A DNA stretch of 14,872 bases from Cellvibrio sp. (GTDB lineage Bacteria; Pseudomonadota; Gammaproteobacteria; Pseudomonadales; Cellvibrionaceae). The notes under the pieces were generated by a model. It was not told where the DNA came from. It saw only the letters and a list, made by a program, of their open reading frames with translations, and ran no database searches. Both the position numbers and the translations under genes were made by a program. Shown here piece after piece: positions 1 through 7,038 of this stretch (within the stretch, counting starts at the first letter, position 1; each line of letters opens with the position of its first letter). The stretch spans positions 1 through 14,872 of the forward strand of contig JAJQJO010000090.1 in NCBI GenBank assembly GCA_021323495.1, in the 5' to 3' direction.

Positions 1-1507
1 TGTCATTAACGCAGCCGTGGCCAGTACCAGTGCAATACAAGTTGCGCCCGACGAGCAAAAAGCCAAGCTGGAGCGCTTGGTCAGTGCGGCTAAAAACGGC
101 CTGGAATTCCAGCAAAAACCGCTGGCGCGAGCGGTCGGACTTTTCTTTCTCTATTTCGTGCAGGCGGATGCTGCCTTTGGCAGCGCGATAGTACTGGACG
201 AGTGGAATCGTGCTCGGGCATACGTAAGAGCAGGCACCGCACTCGATGCAATCGAACAGGTTGTGGGATTCAAGCCGGTCGAAATCTTCTGCCTGCGCAT
301 ACCAGAACAGTTGTTGTGGCAGCAGGCTGGCAGGGCAGACCTCGGCACACATACCACAACGGATACAGGCTTGGGCTGGCAAGGGCTCAGGCAATTCATG
401 TTTGCCGGGTGCGAGGATACAGTTGGTAGTCTTGATAACGGGCGCATCGAGATCCAGCAGGGTAAACCCCATCATTGGGCCACCCATTATCACGCGCGAG
501 GCGCGCATGGCATCGAAGCCGTGTTGGGCAAGTACATAGCTGATGGGGGTGCCAAACAAGACCTCAATATTGCGCTGGGTACCCAGTGCTTCACCCACGA
601 TAGTAGCGACGCGGGAAACCATTGGCTCGCCAAAGCGCACCGCGCGCCAGGCGGCGGCAGCCGTACCCACGTTAACGCAGATAACGCCAATATCAGCCGA
701 GTGATGGCCACTGGGAATTTCCCGTCCGGTCAGGATCTGGATCAGTTGTTTGGCGCCGCCCGATGGATATTTGGTAGGGAATACCACGACCTGGATATTG
801 GCTGCTTCCGGGTCATTGGCAGCCGCTCCGGCGACAGCAGCTCTTACCGCAGCGATTGCCCTGGGTTTGTTGTCTTCAATTCCGATCAACAGGTTCTTCG
901 GGTGATGCAGGATATGGCTTAACAACAAAGTGCCGGCAACCAACTCGTTGGCGCGCTCTTGCATCAGCATATCGTCGGCGGTGATGTAAGGCTCACATTC
1001 GGCGCCGTTGAGGATCAGGGTATCGATCACCTGGGTAGATTTGGGTGCAAGTTTGACGGCGGTAGGAAAACCCGCCCCGCCCAAGCCAGCCACGCCAGCG
1101 GCACGGATTTTATCGAGCAACGCCAGGCGGTCGAGGCCGCGGTAATCCTCGCAGGGAGTTAAATGAATCCATTCATTTTTACCGTCCGGCTCGATCACCA
1201 CTGATTCGCTGCTGATACCGGAGGGATGGGGGATGGCGCGTTCTTCAATGGCGATGACTGTGCCCGAGGTGGACGCATGGGTATTGGCACTGAAGGTGCC
1301 ATCGGCGGCACCAATCAATTGCCCGGCGAGTACGCGCTCGCCCACCTGTACCACCGGTTGCGCGGGGGTACCCATATGCTGGTTAAGCGGAATTACCAAT
1401 ACCGGCGGCAGCGGAATCGTCCCCAAAGGCAATTGCAGGGATTGATCTTTGTGCTCGGGCGGATGCACGCCGCCGGGCAATTCCCAAACTTTAATCAGGC
1501 TTGTCAT
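1..1507 (-). CDS. rnfC: RnfC/RsxC, electron-transport complex iron-sulfur/flavin subunit (3' end cut by window)
   Basis: Peripheral subunit of the Rnf (Rsx) complex, which couples NADH and ferredoxin redox chemistry to ion movement across the inner membrane, or in E. coli keeps SoxR reduced. The ATG at 1507 gives a typical N-terminus (MTSLIKVWELPGGVHPPEHK). A nucleotide-binding Gly-rich motif GLGGAGFP lies at residues 141-148. Two ferredoxin-type 4Fe-4S motifs follow: C381, C384, C387, C391-P and C420, C423, C426, C430-P, then the conserved VQYYRAAKG segment. It starts 20 nt after the rnfB stop, so it is part of the rnfABC operon. The frame stays open to the window edge (about 502 codons). 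From about residue 464 the translation becomes hydrophobic and unlike the charged helical tail expected of RnfC, so the last ~115 bp are suspect (see findings). The family and start are secure; the tail is not. Confidence 0.95.
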   Translation of the reverse strand, partial: MTSLIKVWELPGGVHPPEHKDQSLQLPLGTIPLPPVLVIPLNQHMGTPAQPVVQVGERVLAGQLIGAADGTFSANTHASTSGTVIAIEERAIPHPSGISSESVVIEPDGKNEWIHLTPCEDYRGLDRLALLDKIRAAGVAGLGGAGFPTAVKLAPKSTQVIDTLILNGAECEPYITADDMLMQERANELVAGTLLLSHILHHPKNLLIGIEDNKPRAIAAVRAAVAGAAANDPEAANIQVVVFPTKYPSGGAKQLIQILTGREIPSGHHSADIGVICVNVGTAAAAWRAVRFGEPMVSRVATIVGEALGTQRNIEVLFGTPISYVLAQHGFDAMRASRVIMGGPMMGFTLLDLDAPVIKTTNCILAPGKHELPEPLPAQACIRCGMCAEVCPASLLPQQLFWYAQAEDFDRLESHNLFDCIECGACSYVCPSTIPLVQYYRAAKGSIRLHEIEKEKSDRSRQRFLLEFQAVFSRTDQALQLGFLLVGRNLYCTGTGHGCVND

Positions 1508-1527
1508 CTCGGCAAGTGTCTCGTCTT

Positions 1528-2196
1528 TTACGCGGCTTTGTCGCCGTCGTGCTGGTCGCTAAAAGCTTGGCCGCGGCCAAGGTCGGAGGCGATCAAATTC
1601 ACGGGCTGGGCAACAACATGGAATACAGGATTTTGGTTGGTTGCAGGCAAATCCCACTTCCAGGTCTTGAGGTCGGTTTCCACCGGAATCATATCGATAC
1701 AGTCAACCGGGCAGGGCTCAACGCAAAGATCACAACCGGTACATTCATCCACAATAACGGTATGCATATGCTTGGCCGCACCCAGGATCGCATCCATCGG
1801 GCAGGCCTGGATGCATTTGGTGCAGCCGATACATTCGTCTTCGCGGATATAGGCAACGCGCTTCACATCCAGATGTTCACCGTGTTCGGCGTCCAGGCTG
1901 GGGGCTTCTACATCGAGTAAATCTGCCAGGGCATTAATGGTTGCCTGGCCGCCGGGAGGACATTTGTTGATATCTTCGCCACCGGCAATCGCCTGTGCGT
2001 AAGGGCGGCAACCGGGGTGACCGCATTGACCACATTGGGTTTGCGGCAAGAGTGCATCGATCTGGTCGACGATAGGATCGCCTTCAACTTTAAATTTCAC
2101 CGCAGCAAAACCCAGCACCGCGCCAAATGCCGCCGACAGGCCCCCGAGCGCAAGCAAAGCGCTGAGGATGGGATTCTGGAAAATAAATTCGATCAT
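1528..2196 (-). CDS. rnfB: RnfB/RsxB, polyferredoxin subunit of the Rnf electron-transport complex
   Basis: Iron-sulfur subunit that carries electrons within the Rnf/Rsx complex. The 222-residue product opens with one membrane-anchoring helix (about residues 8-33, Ala/Gly/Leu rich). A 4Fe-4S domain follows with C55, C58, C63 and C79 (CGQCGHPGC, then CPPGG). Two classical ferredoxin motifs come next, C122-C125-C128-C132-P and C152-C155-C158-C162-P. All expected cysteines are present. The roughly 50-residue C-terminal extension after the last cluster makes it longer than E. coli RsxB (about 190 aa). It lies 41 nt after the rnfA stop and 20 nt before rnfC. No strong Shine-Dalgarno is visible before the ATG, so translation may depend on the operon context. 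Confidence 0.96.
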   Translation of the reverse strand: MIEFIFQNPILSALLALGGLSAAFGAVLGFAAVKFKVEGDPIVDQIDALLPQTQCGQCGHPGCRPYAQAIAGGEDINKCPPGGQATINALADLLDVEAPSLDAEHGEHLDVKRVAYIREDECIGCTKCIQACPMDAILGAAKHMHTVIVDECTGCDLCVEPCPVDCIDMIPVETDLKTWKWDLPATNQNPVFHVVAQPVNLIASDLGRGQAFSDQHDGDKAA

Positions 2197-2237
2197 GCCA
2201 GTACCAAGATTGTTGGTTTAAGTGCCAAGCTTGTCCG

Positions 2238-2828
2238 TTATTGCAGGCTGACCAGCCCACCAAAGCCCATAAACGCCAGCGCCATCAAACCGGCGGTGAT
2301 CATGCCAATCGCCGCGCCTTTAAAGGGTACAGGCACATCGGCGACGGCCAGACGTTCGCGCATTGCCGAAAATAAAATCAATACCATCGCAAAACCCAGT
2401 GCACCGCCAAAGCCATATAGGGTGGATTCAAAAAAGCTGTGCGCTTTTTGGGTATTAAGCAAAGCTACTCCCAGTACTGCACAGTTCACCGTAATTAATG
2501 GCAGGAACACACCCAGTACGCGATAAAGCAGCGGGCTGGTTTTTTCCATAAACATTTTGACGAATTGCACCACCGCAGCAATTACCAGAATAAAAGCGAT
2601 AGTGCGTAAATATTGCAGCCCCATCGGCGCCAGCACCCAGGTATCTACCAGGTAGGTACAAATGGAGGCGAGAGTCATTACAAAGGTCGTTGCGCCAGCC
2701 ATACCTATAGCACTTTCCAATTTATTGGAAACACCCATAAACGGGCAAAGGCCGAGGAACTGTGCCAGTACGAAGTTATTCACCAGCACCGTACTGAGCA
2801 AAATGATCGCTAATTCGCTGAAACTCAT
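2238..2828 (-). CDS. rnfA: RnfA/RsxA, integral membrane subunit of the Rnf electron-transport complex
   Basis: First gene of the operon. The ATG at 2828 gives 196 residues starting MSFSELAIILLSTVLVNNFV, close to the usual 193 or so of RsxA. The reading frame stays open further upstream to 2927, but that extension is not membrane-like and is unlikely to be translated. The protein is almost entirely hydrophobic, with about six transmembrane helices. Conserved family stretches include NNFVLAQFLGLCPFMGVS near the N-terminus, FLPLITVNCAVLGVAL mid-protein, and a C-terminal MGFGGLV. RnfA pairs with RnfE in the membrane core that houses an iron-sulfur centre between the two subunits; this is family knowledge. 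A purine-rich GCGGA lies about 10 nt before the ATG and may be the ribosome-binding site. Confidence 0.96.
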   Translation of the reverse strand: MSFSELAIILLSTVLVNNFVLAQFLGLCPFMGVSNKLESAIGMAGATTFVMTLASICTYLVDTWVLAPMGLQYLRTIAFILVIAAVVQFVKMFMEKTSPLLYRVLGVFLPLITVNCAVLGVALLNTQKAHSFFESTLYGFGGALGFAMVLILFSAMRERLAVADVPVPFKGAAIGMITAGLMALAFMGFGGLVSLQ

Positions 2829-2897
2829 AATGTTTTCCGCTGGGAATAGGGGATATCTCGAGGGCTGCGTATTATCGGCAAGCGGAGAGGGATTCTC

Positions 2898-2926
2898 AAT
2901 ATAAAAGATGCAAAGATTTAGGTTCA
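2898..2926 (-). promoter_or_regulatory. Candidate sigma-70 promoter of the rnf operon
   Basis: Read on the minus strand, TGAACC (2926-2921) is followed by a 17-nt spacer and TATATT (2903-2898). The -10 matches consensus at five of six bases, the -35 at only three. The predicted start lies about 60 nt before the rnfA ATG. It was chosen by eye and other weak candidates exist. Confidence 0.3.
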
Positions 2927-2945
2927 TTATTCATATGGTTATAAA

Positions 2946-2958
2946 TCCCGTACCGGGA
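2946..2958. repeat. Short inverted repeat in the divergent rnfA / 3068 intergenic region
   Basis: TCCCG-TAC-CGGGA is a 5-bp-arm inverted repeat just upstream of the candidate rnf promoter. It sits in the 239-bp gap (2829-3067) between two divergent genes. It could be an operator, but nothing identifies a regulator. The rest of the gap shows only the candidate promoter elements listed separately. Confidence 0.2.
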
Positions 2959-3067
2959 ACTCTCCCGCAAATTTCTGTGAGAGCCTACTCAAGCCTGGTT
3001 CTGCCACTGGTGAAAAATAAAAACAATGATTTAATACCCGCCCACAATTTCTAATCCTATAACTCTT

Positions 3068-3739
3068 ATGCCAATACCTTTTTTGCTCCTGCCGCTGTTT
3101 ATTCTTTATCCGTTATTGCTCGTTTGGGACCTGCGTAGTCAGGGTGATACTGAGTCCGGCAATCATAAACCGCATTCGCTAACCGATTCATTGGTGCTCT
3201 TTGCGCCTTTTTTAGCCTTGTTTTATCACGGCCATTTTTGGAGCGTGCTGGTTTGTTATTTTTTGCCTTTCCAGCTCTATTGTTTTTTAGTTGCCTATGG
3301 GCTGCGGCGCTGGAAAGAAACCGATGCGCTGCGTCAAATGTCAGCGATAAACGGAATTGGCAGTTTGATACTGACCCTGATTGCCTATTATCTGTTTTTT
3401 CACGAGGGGGCTTTGACCGAAGAAGTCGTGGCCACGCCAACCGATGTGGATGCTAATCACTGGTGGAGTTGGTGGCCCTTTGCCTTGATTGTTCTCGCCG
3501 GCTGGTTGACCAAAATCCTGAATTCGGAAAAGCTCATCTGGATTCTGGGCATTGTTTTTTTGGTGGTGCCTTTTTTCTCGCAGCACCCCTTGTGGGCTAT
3601 GGCACTCGCCAGTCTGGCATTTTTGCTGGTGTGTTTTTCACTTGCGGAGCGCCAGGGAAACGGTGCCTATGTGGCATTCGTCTTTTTTTACATGTTTGCG
3701 CAAATGGGAGCATTGATTATTTATGCGGTGCTTTTTTAA
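3068..3739 (+). CDS. Multi-pass membrane protein of unknown function
   Basis: I do not recognise this family. The 223-residue product is very hydrophobic and shows about seven likely membrane helices, with two polar loops. The first is around residues 24-38 (LRSQGDTESGNHKPHS); the second, around residues 117-132, is acidic (LTEEVVATPTDVDANH) and is followed by a Trp-rich HWWSWWPF edge. Tyr and Phe are abundant. There is no signal-peptide cleavage site, catalytic motif or metal site that I can see. The gene stands alone between the divergent rnf operon and the convergent metG. No Shine-Dalgarno precedes the ATG, and a TATAAC hexamer ends only 4 nt before it, so the mRNA might be leaderless. 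Good length and codon use support a real gene. Confidence 0.8.
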   Translation: MPIPFLLLPLFILYPLLLVWDLRSQGDTESGNHKPHSLTDSLVLFAPFLALFYHGHFWSVLVCYFLPFQLYCFLVAYGLRRWKETDALRQMSAINGIGSLILTLIAYYLFFHEGALTEEVVATPTDVDANHWWSWWPFALIVLAGWLTKILNSEKLIWILGIVFLVVPFFSQHPLWAMALASLAFLLVCFSLAERQGNGAYVAFVFFYMFAQMGALIIYAVLF

Positions 3740-3741
3740 AA

Positions 3742-3769
3742 CATCCCCCTTTTTGGTTGAAGGGGGATG
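3742..3769 (-). terminator. Rho-independent terminator of metG
   Basis: A perfect 10-bp stem, CATCCCCCTT (3742-3751) pairing with AAGGGGGATG (3760-3769), has an 8-nt loop. Reading in the metG direction the hairpin is followed by TTTTAAAAAAG, giving a short U-tract just after the metG stop at 3774. On the plus strand no U-tract follows, so stopping of the 3068-3739 gene is less certain. Confidence 0.75.
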
Positions 3770-3773
3770 AGGA

Positions 3774-5813
3774 TTACATAACCCGTTGCCCGGGTTTAGC
3801 TCCGCTGTGCGGCTCCAGCAAATAAATCTCTTGTTCACCTGGGCCAGCGGCCAACACCATGCCTTCGCTCATACCGAACTTCATTTTGCGTGGCTTGAGG
3901 TTCGCAACGAGGATTGTAAGCTTGCCGACCAGATCTTCGGGTCGGTACGCGCTCTTGATGCCGGAGAACACGTTGCGCGTTTCGCCACCCAGATCCAGAG
4001 TCAGGCGCAGCAATTTATCGGAACCTTCCACATGTTCGGCATTAGCGATAAGTGCAACACGCAAGTCTACTTTCGCAAAATCGTTAAATTCGATTTCAGC
4101 TGCGATAGGTTCAACGCCTGATGTTTTCTGTTCGACTTTGGGTGCAGCTGTTGCCAGCGCCTCTTTGCTTGCATCGATCATTGCATCTACCTTTTCTTTT
4201 TCTACGCGCATTAATAGCGGTTTGAATTCATTTATCTTTTCTCCCGCGCGGAAACTGATCGGGGCATTCCAGGTGAGTGTTTCACCTAAAAAGGCTTCAG
4301 CATCGGCCGTCAGCGCAGGTAATACCGGCTTCAGGTAAGTCAGTAACGCGCGGAACATATTGATGCCGAGCGTACAAACCGCCTGGGTTTGGGCCTCGGC
4401 GCCGGCTTGTTTGGCCAGTTTCCAAGGCTCTTGGGCCGCGATGTACTCATTGGCGGCATCGGCCAGTGCCATAATTTCACGCATGGCTTTGCTGTAATCG
4501 CGACTTTCGTAATAGTTGGCGATAGTTTCGCTGCCGTCCACAAATTGCTGCCACAGCGCTTTATCGGCAATCTCGTCTGCCAATACACCACCGGCGTTAT
4601 TGATAAATTTGGCGGTACGGCTGGCGATATTCACAACTTTGCCTACCAGATCCGAATTCACGCGCTGGATAAAATCTTCCAGGTTGAGGTCGATATCGTC
4701 CACATTGCTGGTGAGCTTGGCCGCGAAGTAATAACGCAGATATTCCGGATTCAGATGGTCGAGGTATGTGCGTGCATTGATAAAGGTACCGCGCGATTTA
4801 CTCATCTTGGTGCCGTTAACGGTCAGGAATCCATGTACGCAAATTTTGGTGGGCGTACGCAAATTGGCTGAATGCAACATCGCAGGCCAGAAGAGGGCGT
4901 GGAAGTTGACTATGTCCTTGCCGATAAAGTGATACACCTCGGCAGTGGAGTCCGGTCTCCAATACTCATACCAGTCTTCACCTTTCTTATCCAACAGGTT
5001 CTTCAAGCTGGCGATATAGCCTATAGGCGCATCCAGCCAGACGTAAAAATATTTACCCGGTTCACCGGGAATTTCAAAACCGAAATAAGGTGCATCGCGG
5101 GAGATATCCCAGGCTTGCAAACCGGCATCCAGCCACTCGGCCATTTTATTGGCCACTTCATCTTGCAAATGACCCGCGCGGGTCCAACCTTTCAGGAAAT
5201 CGCTGAATTCCGGCAGGGTAAAAAAGAAATGTTCTGAATCTTTCGCGACCGGCGTTGCGCCGGAGATTGCTGATTTTGGGTTGATCAAGTCCATCGGCGA
5301 ATAGGTCGCACCGCATTTCTCGCAGTTATCGCCGTATTGGTCTTCGGTTTTACATTTCGGGCAGGTGCCTTTGATGTAACGGTCAGCGAGGAAGAGTTGT
5401 TTTTCCGGATCATACGCCTGGGTAATGCTTTTGGTGGCGATATGACCATTGGCTTTCAACCGGCCATAAATCATGGTCGAAAGTTCGTGGTTCTCGGGAC
5501 TGTGGGTGGAGTGATAATTATCAAAGGCAACATTAAACGCGGCAAAATCAGCTTCATGTTCGGCCTTGACGTTGGCGATTTGCTGCTCCGCCGAATGACC
5601 CAGCTGTTCGGCCTTCAACATGATCGCAGTGCCGTGGGCATCGTCGGCGCATACGTAGGTACAATCTACACCGCGCAATTTTTGGAAGCGCACCCAAATA
5701 TCAGTCTGGATATATTCCACCAAATGGCCAAGGTGAATCGAACCATTGGCATAGGGCAGTGCGCTGGTCACTAATATTTTACGAGTAGGAATTTTACCGG
5801 GCGATTGAGTCAT
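3774..5813 (-). CDS. metG: Methionine-tRNA ligase with C-terminal tRNA-binding domain
   Basis: Charges tRNA-Met and initiator tRNA with methionine in the cytosol; a class I synthetase of the long, dimeric type. The ATG at 5813 gives 679 residues (E. coli has 677) and has an AGG about 8 nt upstream; a TTG five codons earlier is a less likely start. Visible landmarks are the HIGH-box variant HLGH at residues 27-30 and a zinc knuckle, C151-x2-C154 and C164-x2-C167. KMSKS lies at 336-340, and an anticodon-binding helical domain follows. The last ~100 residues are a Trbp111/EMAP-II-like OB-fold domain (EFNDFAKVDLRV onwards, ending with PGQRVM). All key residues are present. It has its own promoter region and terminator and looks monocistronic. 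Confidence 0.98.
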   Translation of the reverse strand: MTQSPGKIPTRKILVTSALPYANGSIHLGHLVEYIQTDIWVRFQKLRGVDCTYVCADDAHGTAIMLKAEQLGHSAEQQIANVKAEHEADFAAFNVAFDNYHSTHSPENHELSTMIYGRLKANGHIATKSITQAYDPEKQLFLADRYIKGTCPKCKTEDQYGDNCEKCGATYSPMDLINPKSAISGATPVAKDSEHFFFTLPEFSDFLKGWTRAGHLQDEVANKMAEWLDAGLQAWDISRDAPYFGFEIPGEPGKYFYVWLDAPIGYIASLKNLLDKKGEDWYEYWRPDSTAEVYHFIGKDIVNFHALFWPAMLHSANLRTPTKICVHGFLTVNGTKMSKSRGTFINARTYLDHLNPEYLRYYFAAKLTSNVDDIDLNLEDFIQRVNSDLVGKVVNIASRTAKFINNAGGVLADEIADKALWQQFVDGSETIANYYESRDYSKAMREIMALADAANEYIAAQEPWKLAKQAGAEAQTQAVCTLGINMFRALLTYLKPVLPALTADAEAFLGETLTWNAPISFRAGEKINEFKPLLMRVEKEKVDAMIDASKEALATAAPKVEQKTSGVEPIAAEIEFNDFAKVDLRVALIANAEHVEGSDKLLRLTLDLGGETRNVFSGIKSAYRPEDLVGKLTILVANLKPRKMKFGMSEGMVLAAGPGEQEIYLLEPHSGAKPGQRVM

Positions 5814-5875
5814 GGATGAACCTGTCAAAGCTGGAGTCTATGGCCGGCAGCGGCCAGCCGAAAAAAATGGGGCGC

Positions 5876-5881
5876 ACTATA
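5876..5881 (-). promoter_or_regulatory. Extended -10 element, likely metG promoter
   Basis: On the minus strand the sequence TGC-TATAGT is an extended -10 box (TGn plus five of six consensus bases), about 63 nt before the metG ATG. A matching -35 is weak, as is usual for extended -10 promoters. A second TATAGT lies 34 bp further upstream (5915-5910). Confidence 0.4.
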
Positions 5882-6026
5882 GCATTTTTCGCGGATGCAA
5901 TCAGGCTGGACTATAGCGGCTATTTTTCACTAATGGCTATTTCTTGAGCGATAGCTGCTGCATAATCGGCGGGCAGTATCAGGAGTATTGAGCAGGTCGG
6001 GTTTATCGCATCGCTGGTTGACGGGA

Positions 6027-6058
6027 TGCCGGACCACCGGAGTGCCGGACCACCGGAG
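6027..6058. repeat. Tandem 16-bp duplication upstream of the DUF4870 gene
   Basis: TGCCGGACCACCGGAG occurs twice in direct succession (6027-6042 and 6043-6058), and a degenerate CGCCGGG start of a third copy follows. It lies in the 276-bp gap between divergent metG and the small membrane-protein gene, 47 bp before the latter's preferred start. No gene is seen in this gap (5829-6104) otherwise. The repeat may be a recent slippage or a paired binding site. Confidence 0.7.
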
Positions 6059-6104
6059 CGCCGGGCCGTTCAATTTACAAATCACATAGTTGAAGGGGAT
6101 TATG

Positions 6105-6479
6105 ATGGACAATAACCAAGACTCAAGCCAAAGCGCGGCAATCAGCAATGCACCAGCTACCACCTCACAGGATTCTAAAAACCTTGCGTTATTGTTGTGG
6201 CTGGGCACGATCTTTTTTGGTTTTATCCCTGGCTTGATAATCTATCTGGTGAAGAAGGATGATGCCTATATCCTCGACCAGAGCAAAGAAGCGCTCAACT
6301 GGTCAATTACAGCCTTGATTGGTTATGTCGTCGGTATGATTCTGGCGGTGATTGTGATCGGTGTGTTGGTCATGGCTGCTGTGGGTCTTTGCCATTTAGT
6401 GTTCTGCATTCTGGGCATTGTTGCAGTATCAAGTGGCAAGCCTTTCCGTGTGCCTTACGCGTTGCGGTTGATTAAATAA
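6105..6479 (+). CDS. Small membrane protein, DUF4870 (Tic20-like) family
   Basis: The product is 124 residues from the second of two adjacent ATGs (6102 and 6105). The strong Shine-Dalgarno AAGGGG at 6093-6098 is better spaced for the second. A polar Ser/Gln/Asp-rich N-terminus of about 24 residues is followed by three membrane segments (about residues 27-49, 66-92 and 93-110). The family signature is the cytoplasmic loop DAYILDQSKEALNWSIT between helices 1 and 2, comparable to the HPFVDEQGKEALNFQ-type loop of DUF4870 proteins. Function is unknown in the family. It is monocistronic and convergent with greB. I am fairly sure of the family by motif but could not run a profile search. Confidence 0.85.
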   Translation: MDNNQDSSQSAAISNAPATTSQDSKNLALLLWLGTIFFGFIPGLIIYLVKKDDAYILDQSKEALNWSITALIGYVVGMILAVIVIGVLVMAAVGLCHLVFCILGIVAVSSGKPFRVPYALRLIK

Positions 6480-6486
6480 TTTTGGT

Positions 6487-6531
6487 GATTAGACATAAGG
6501 GCAAAAATGTTTGCCCTTATGTTAGCTAATC
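6487..6531. terminator. Convergent hairpin between the DUF4870 gene and greB
   Basis: A perfect 13-bp stem, ACATAAGGGCAAA (6493-6505) with TTTGCCCTTATGT (6510-6522), encloses a 4-nt loop. GATTAG (6487-6492) and CTAATC (6526-6531) extend it across a 3-nt bulge, and the right arm overlaps the greB stop codon. Neither strand has a clear U-tract, so this is either a weak bidirectional terminator or a protective 3' hairpin shared by both transcripts. Confidence 0.6.
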
Positions 6532-7038
6532 CTGATCATAGGGTTTGTATTCAATTCGGGCGATATAAAAAAACTCTTCACCCTCCGGTTTTTTCAATAC
6601 AATTTCATCCTCTACGCGTTTACCCATCATCGCTCGCGCTAGAGGAGCATCCATACTGAGTTTTTGCAGCGCCACATTAAATTCATCTGGGCCGACAATC
6701 TGGTAGGTTTTTTCGTTGCCATCCTCATCCTCCAATGTCACCCATGCACCAAAGAACACTTTGCTTTGGTCTTCGGGTAAACGGTCCACAACCGTCACAG
6801 CTTCCATCCGCTTTGATAAAAAGCGCACGCGCGAATCGATTTCACGCAGGCGGCGTTTGCCATAGATGTAGTCTCCGTTCTCGCTGCGGTCACCGTTTTT
6901 TGCTGCTTCATGTACGACCTGGGTCACTTGCGGCCGTTCAACTTTCCATAATTGGGTGACTTCGTCTTTCATGCGTTTGAAACCAGCGGCGGTAATGTAC
7001 GCCGAACCTTTTTCACTGGGCGGGCGCCAACGTCCCAT
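6526..7038 (-). CDS. greB: Transcription elongation factor GreB
   Basis: Rescues backtracked RNA polymerase by inserting its coiled-coil into the secondary channel and stimulating transcript cleavage. The product is 170 residues, with an N-terminal extension of about 12 residues (MGRWRPPSEKGS) compared with E. coli GreB (158). The coiled-coil tip carries the acidic pair D50 and E53 within GDRSENGDY. It is followed by YGKRRLREIDSRVRFLSKRME, a signature that distinguishes GreB from GreA. The C-terminal FKBP-like domain begins near KVFFGAWVTLEDEDG. The ATG overlaps the stop of the upstream peptidase gene by one base (TAATG), which implies coupled translation. Confidence 0.97.
   Translation of the reverse strand: MGRWRPPSEKGSAYITAAGFKRMKDEVTQLWKVERPQVTQVVHEAAKNGDRSENGDYIYGKRRLREIDSRVRFLSKRMEAVTVVDRLPEDQSKVFFGAWVTLEDEDGNEKTYQIVGPDEFNVALQKLSMDAPLARAMMGKRVEDEIVLKKPEGEEFFYIARIEYKPYDQD

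Noticed and set aside
17..922. Long plus-strand open frame of 301 codons
   Set aside because: It lies antisense to rnfC, whose two iron-sulfur motifs and N-terminal family features are clear. Only its first 35 or so codons look protein-like, which is reported as the possible rnfC inversion.
1226..1920. Plus-strand open frames across the rnfB/rnfC junction
   Set aside because: They are antisense shadows of rnfB and rnfC with no ribosome-binding site or recognisable product.
2828..2927. Upstream extension of rnfA by 33 codons
   Set aside because: The extension is not conserved-looking, and the internal ATG at 2828 gives the standard RnfA N-terminus and length.
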